Assembly: GCF_022539315.1 (NCBI RefSeq)
Contig: NC_066333.1
Span: 4,659,501 to 4,723,500, forward strand
Source: Serinus canaria
Taxonomy: Eukaryota; Chordata; Aves; Passeriformes; Fringillidae
Length of the DNA: 64,000 bases
Direction: 5' to 3'
Below, one piece after another: positions 61,000-64,000 of the stretch. The stretch's first letter is position 1; the number at the start of each line of letters is the position of its first letter. A program made the translations under genes and the position numbers. Below the pieces are notes generated by a model that was not told where the DNA came from, did not search any database, and worked only from the letters and a program-made list of their open reading frames with translations.

Positions 61000-61430
61000 G
61001 GTGGCTTTTCCACGTGCTGGGGAGGGCAGGGGTTTGGGACAGCCCTGGTGCCTGCCCTCCTGCCGGCTGCCTGCCAGCAGATGGCTGCCGCTCTCTGATG
61101 GAAGCGAGCGCTTGTTTTACCTCGTGCTCCGCAGAAAATCACTGCAAAGCTCTGAAAATCCGTGACAGCTCTGCCTCCAAACCTGTGCTCCCACAGCCTG
61201 CCAGCCCAAGTGGCTGCTGCAGTCCACGTGGAAGAGCTCTGCGAGGCTCAGAGGTGGAAAGCTGTGATGCTGCTGTGAGCGCGGTACCTCGGCTGAGCCT
61301 TCTTCCCTCTGAGAGTGAAATCGGACTTTGCCAAGTCTCCTTTTCTCTCCTTTAACAAAGGATGCACGTTGTTTGAGACATCCTGAACCGGTTTGTTTGT
61401 TTGTTTTGAAAGTGCAGGTCGGGATCCAGA
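61000..61430. promoter_or_regulatory. CpG-containing island, candidate regulatory
   Basis: A GC-richer segment with scattered CpGs (CTGCCGGCTG, GGAAGCGAGCGCTTG, CTCGTGCTCCGC, AATCCGTGAC, CCACGTGG, GAGCGCGGTACCTCGG, AGGTCGGGATCC). It contains an E-box CAGATG near 61079 and a CACGTG near 61225. CpG density is above background but below a full CpG island. It could be an enhancer or the promoter of an unseen transcript. Confidence 0.33.
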
Positions 61431-64000
61431 CTTAGCAGCTTGTCCTGACTTCCTTAAGGAGCTGAGCAAATGTCCCAGGCCCAACCAACTGAAATTCTGG
61501 AATGTTTTGGATTCCTATTTACAGCAGACAAAGATTGTGTTCAGGCAGCTTAATGACAAAGAATAATGTCCCAGGCTTATATATACATTACAAAATACTT
61601 ATAGAAAGCTGAGTATGTCTCAGGGCTTACAGATTTAATGCTTTTTCCCTGTGGTTTCTTTAGGTAGATTTTGGCAAAATGCATATAATTGGAAATATGC
61701 TTATTTTGTCACTATGGCTGGTGATAAAGATGTGGAGAGTGCGAGATATGCACATTATCTCTGGCATCAGATACTGGAGGAAGTTACTGGGATTCCTCAG
61801 AGAGCCTGGGCATGCTAAGGGTGATCTAATGAACCCCAGGAATATGAAGTGGCCAGGGTTGCTTCCAACCAGGGTTTGCCATGTCCTTGCCCTGCTGAGC
61901 TGTTCCTGGTTGTTCCAAAGGTGACAAAGTTACGCCTGTGCTGAATTCTGGTGATTGCTTGGACTTGTGAAGACATTGCTACATTTGCATGGAGTGTTTG
62001 TTTTGCATTTAAGAGAGTTCAGGTTTTGAGACAATTTCCTTATATTAGTTTTTCAGTGAATTCTGCAAAACTGGACTTTGGGGCTTAAGCTGATGCCTGT
62101 GATGGGAAAAAAAAAAAACTTGAAAAATTAGGAAAAAAGCTTAAAAAGTGGTTTCTGTAAGTTTGATAAAGGTCCATGTAGCAGTGGCTTTCAGAACAGT
62201 TTTTGAAAATTAGAAATGGTGTGGAAGAAGGCAATGGGAACAATGTAGCACAAAATGGGGTAAACTTTGAGACTTTGTCTTTCTATACATTATTCATCAC
62301 TGCTCATGAAAGGCGACTTGGCTTCTCTTGTGTTTTTGACGGCCAATTGGAAATGGTGAAAATGTTTGTAACTTCTATTGTGTTTTTTTCTAATTAGACA
62401 AGACAAATAGTTTATGAAGAGCAAGGACAGAATTAATCATGGGCTCTTGCTCATCACAGCTGTGCTCTGAATGCCTGACAGAGCCACTTTATGGCATATA
62501 ATTCAACATATAGAATAAATGCAGTACAAAGGACAGAGTTTGGACAGCATTTGCAGTGGTGATCACGTTGTTTTGCAAAGTCCTGAGCATAACTGAGTAC
62601 AATTGAACTGAATGGGAGCTGTGAGATGCTTTGGAAAGTGAAATCCTCGCTGGCATTTCCAAAGAGGAGATCTGAATCTGGATTACAGCTTTTTGTGCAA
62701 TTTGGGTATAATTTCCATGTCTAATTTGGTGGGTGCACAAATGTATTGAGTGTTTTCTGCAGGCAGTTGGTTACCTAAGCATCCAGCTCTCCCTTTGGGT
62801 TTAAAAGCATAGAAATCAGGAGGTTCAGATTGTACTTTCAAGTCATATGATTAAAGTCTTCCCTCTATGTCAATCTGAAGATTAGAAGCTGTGTTTGTAT
62901 TCCAGATGAACTATGTGTGTGTTTTTCTGAATGATCTGTTGCCAGTAGCAATTGTAATTAATGTTTCTTGTGAAGTTCAGAGTGTATACAACTTGCTGTT
63001 AGCTTTTTAACGAAATATCATCTTGCTTATTGCTCTTCAACACTTCTTCTTTCATCTTAGAATGAATCTGAAAGATTTCTGATGTTCTACTTTGATTTTA
63101 AAAACCCTCTCCTTTTTTTCCTTAGAGACTGTCCACTGCACAGAGCATTACCCTTTGCATTGTATGAGTAGTTTAGCTTTACAGGGTGCAGCTGAAGTGG
63201 CTTCTCAGACTTTTACCTGAGTCAGACTTCAAAAATGATCAGTGATCATTTTCACCTGGACATTTTTCTGCCTTGTCACTTCAAATGGGCATTTGTCTGC
63301 CTCGTGCCTACTGGCAGTGAATAACTGACCTACAGGCACAAATTCTGTCTAGATGTGCAAAGTCAATTAATTTACACATTTAAGTAGCTGTGCCCACACT
63401 TTTAAGGTCTGTTTTAAGTCACTTTGAGCATGCCACTGACAGGCAGGAATGTGAGCCTAAGTGTTAGTCCTTAAAGAACTAATTTTTTTAGTCTAGCAGA
63501 AAAGAAAGAGGTTTATTCTCTATCACAGTATTATTATTGTATTGCAGCAATGTCTGTAAATTTCAGGCTGATGTAAAAACTGAATTGTAAAGTGTGGCTT
63601 GCTTGGCTCTCAGTTCATCTCTTGAACAAGACATTCACAGGTTTCCATTTGATTCACTGGTGTTTGTATACAGTAGGCTAAAACACCTGACTTAAACTCT
63701 GCCAGCTCTGGCTGGAAATACTGGAAGCATTGCAACTACACAGATTAAAGTTTCAGAGAGGTGAGAGAAGTGTCTGATCATGGAGGTGCCTTGTGAAAAC
63801 AAACCTTTCAAAATCTGCCACAGATATCCCACGTCATGTGCTGTGAGCAGGTTGTGGCTGTAAGATCCAACATACTTTTGATTATCAGTTTTTAAAGCAC
63901 TAGTTTTCAAGGGGTGGAAGAGGTTTGCTGATTTTGTTATGAGCAGACAGTGCTCATCTCAGTGTCTGATCTCTCACACTGGTGTTTAGAATTTGGGAGA
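61431..64000. other. non-coding stretch to window end
   Basis: No gene, identified repeat family or convincing CNE. An A run of about 12 lies at 62108-62119 and an exact inverted repeat at 63232-63252. Short frames only. Confidence 0.5.
63232..63252. repeat. perfect inverted repeat, 10-bp arms
   Basis: AAAATGATCA (63232-63241), G, TGATCATTTT (63243-63252). The two TGATCA hexamers are themselves palindromic, so the site contains nested symmetry. Seen directly; role unknown. Confidence 0.9.

Overview
This 64 kb window looks like bird nuclear DNA, most likely from a passerine or another neoavian. The best evidence is five or six 5'-truncated CR1 LINE fragments, several with the bird CR1 3' tail (read here as its complement, TCATAGAATCATAGAAT), plus two solo LTRs with avian endogenous-retrovirus architecture. 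Base composition is moderately AT-rich. There are many poly-T/poly-A tracts, CpGs are depleted, and no long open reading frame resembles a known protein. The organism call is an inference from repeat families; no gene names the species.

The window behaves as gene-poor intergenic or large-intron sequence. The longest open frames (about 205 and 208 codons, both minus strand, near 25.3-25.9 kb and 50.0-50.6 kb) are about what chance gives in 64 kb, and I recognise no domain in them. I could not assign a complete protein-coding gene, rRNA or tRNA, and saw no CRISPR array or bacterial or viral operon. Four short exon-like segments are worth testing. The best is on the minus strand at 13795-13990: 196 nt, open in one frame and flanked by consensus-like splice sites. 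The others are on the plus strand at about 33114-33284, 21216-21444 and 36393-36651. All are low confidence.

Layout: 1-10.8 kb is unremarkable sequence with poly-T tracts and a GC-richer patch at about 9.06-9.43 kb. At 10.86-11.2 kb there is a probable conserved non-coding element (CNE) with a SOX-like palindrome. 11.2-28.7 kb holds mostly unannotatable sequence, one exon candidate and small tandem duplications. 28.7-30.3 kb is the largest CNE-like block, followed directly by a CR1 fragment (30.68 kb). 34.28-34.68 kb has a CR1 followed by a 35-nt poly-T. 40.46-40.89 kb has a CR1 split by a solo LTR with a 5-bp target duplication. 45.2-46.0 kb is CNE-like with a dense CpG patch. 46.64 kb has a CR1 scrap, 49.65-49.9 kb a minus-strand LTR and 52.35-52.8 kb the longest CR1. 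CNE-like blocks recur at 53.86, 56.37, 58.2 and 60.7-61.4 kb.

Taken together, the right-hand half (28.7-61.4 kb) looks like a regulatory landscape: CNE-like islands separated by old retroelement debris, as is common around developmental regulator genes. I cannot tell which gene it would serve. I did not find a convincing undescribed molecular system. The most defensible novel-looking items are the nested LTR, the minus-strand exon candidate, the CNE clusters and several exact inverted repeats.
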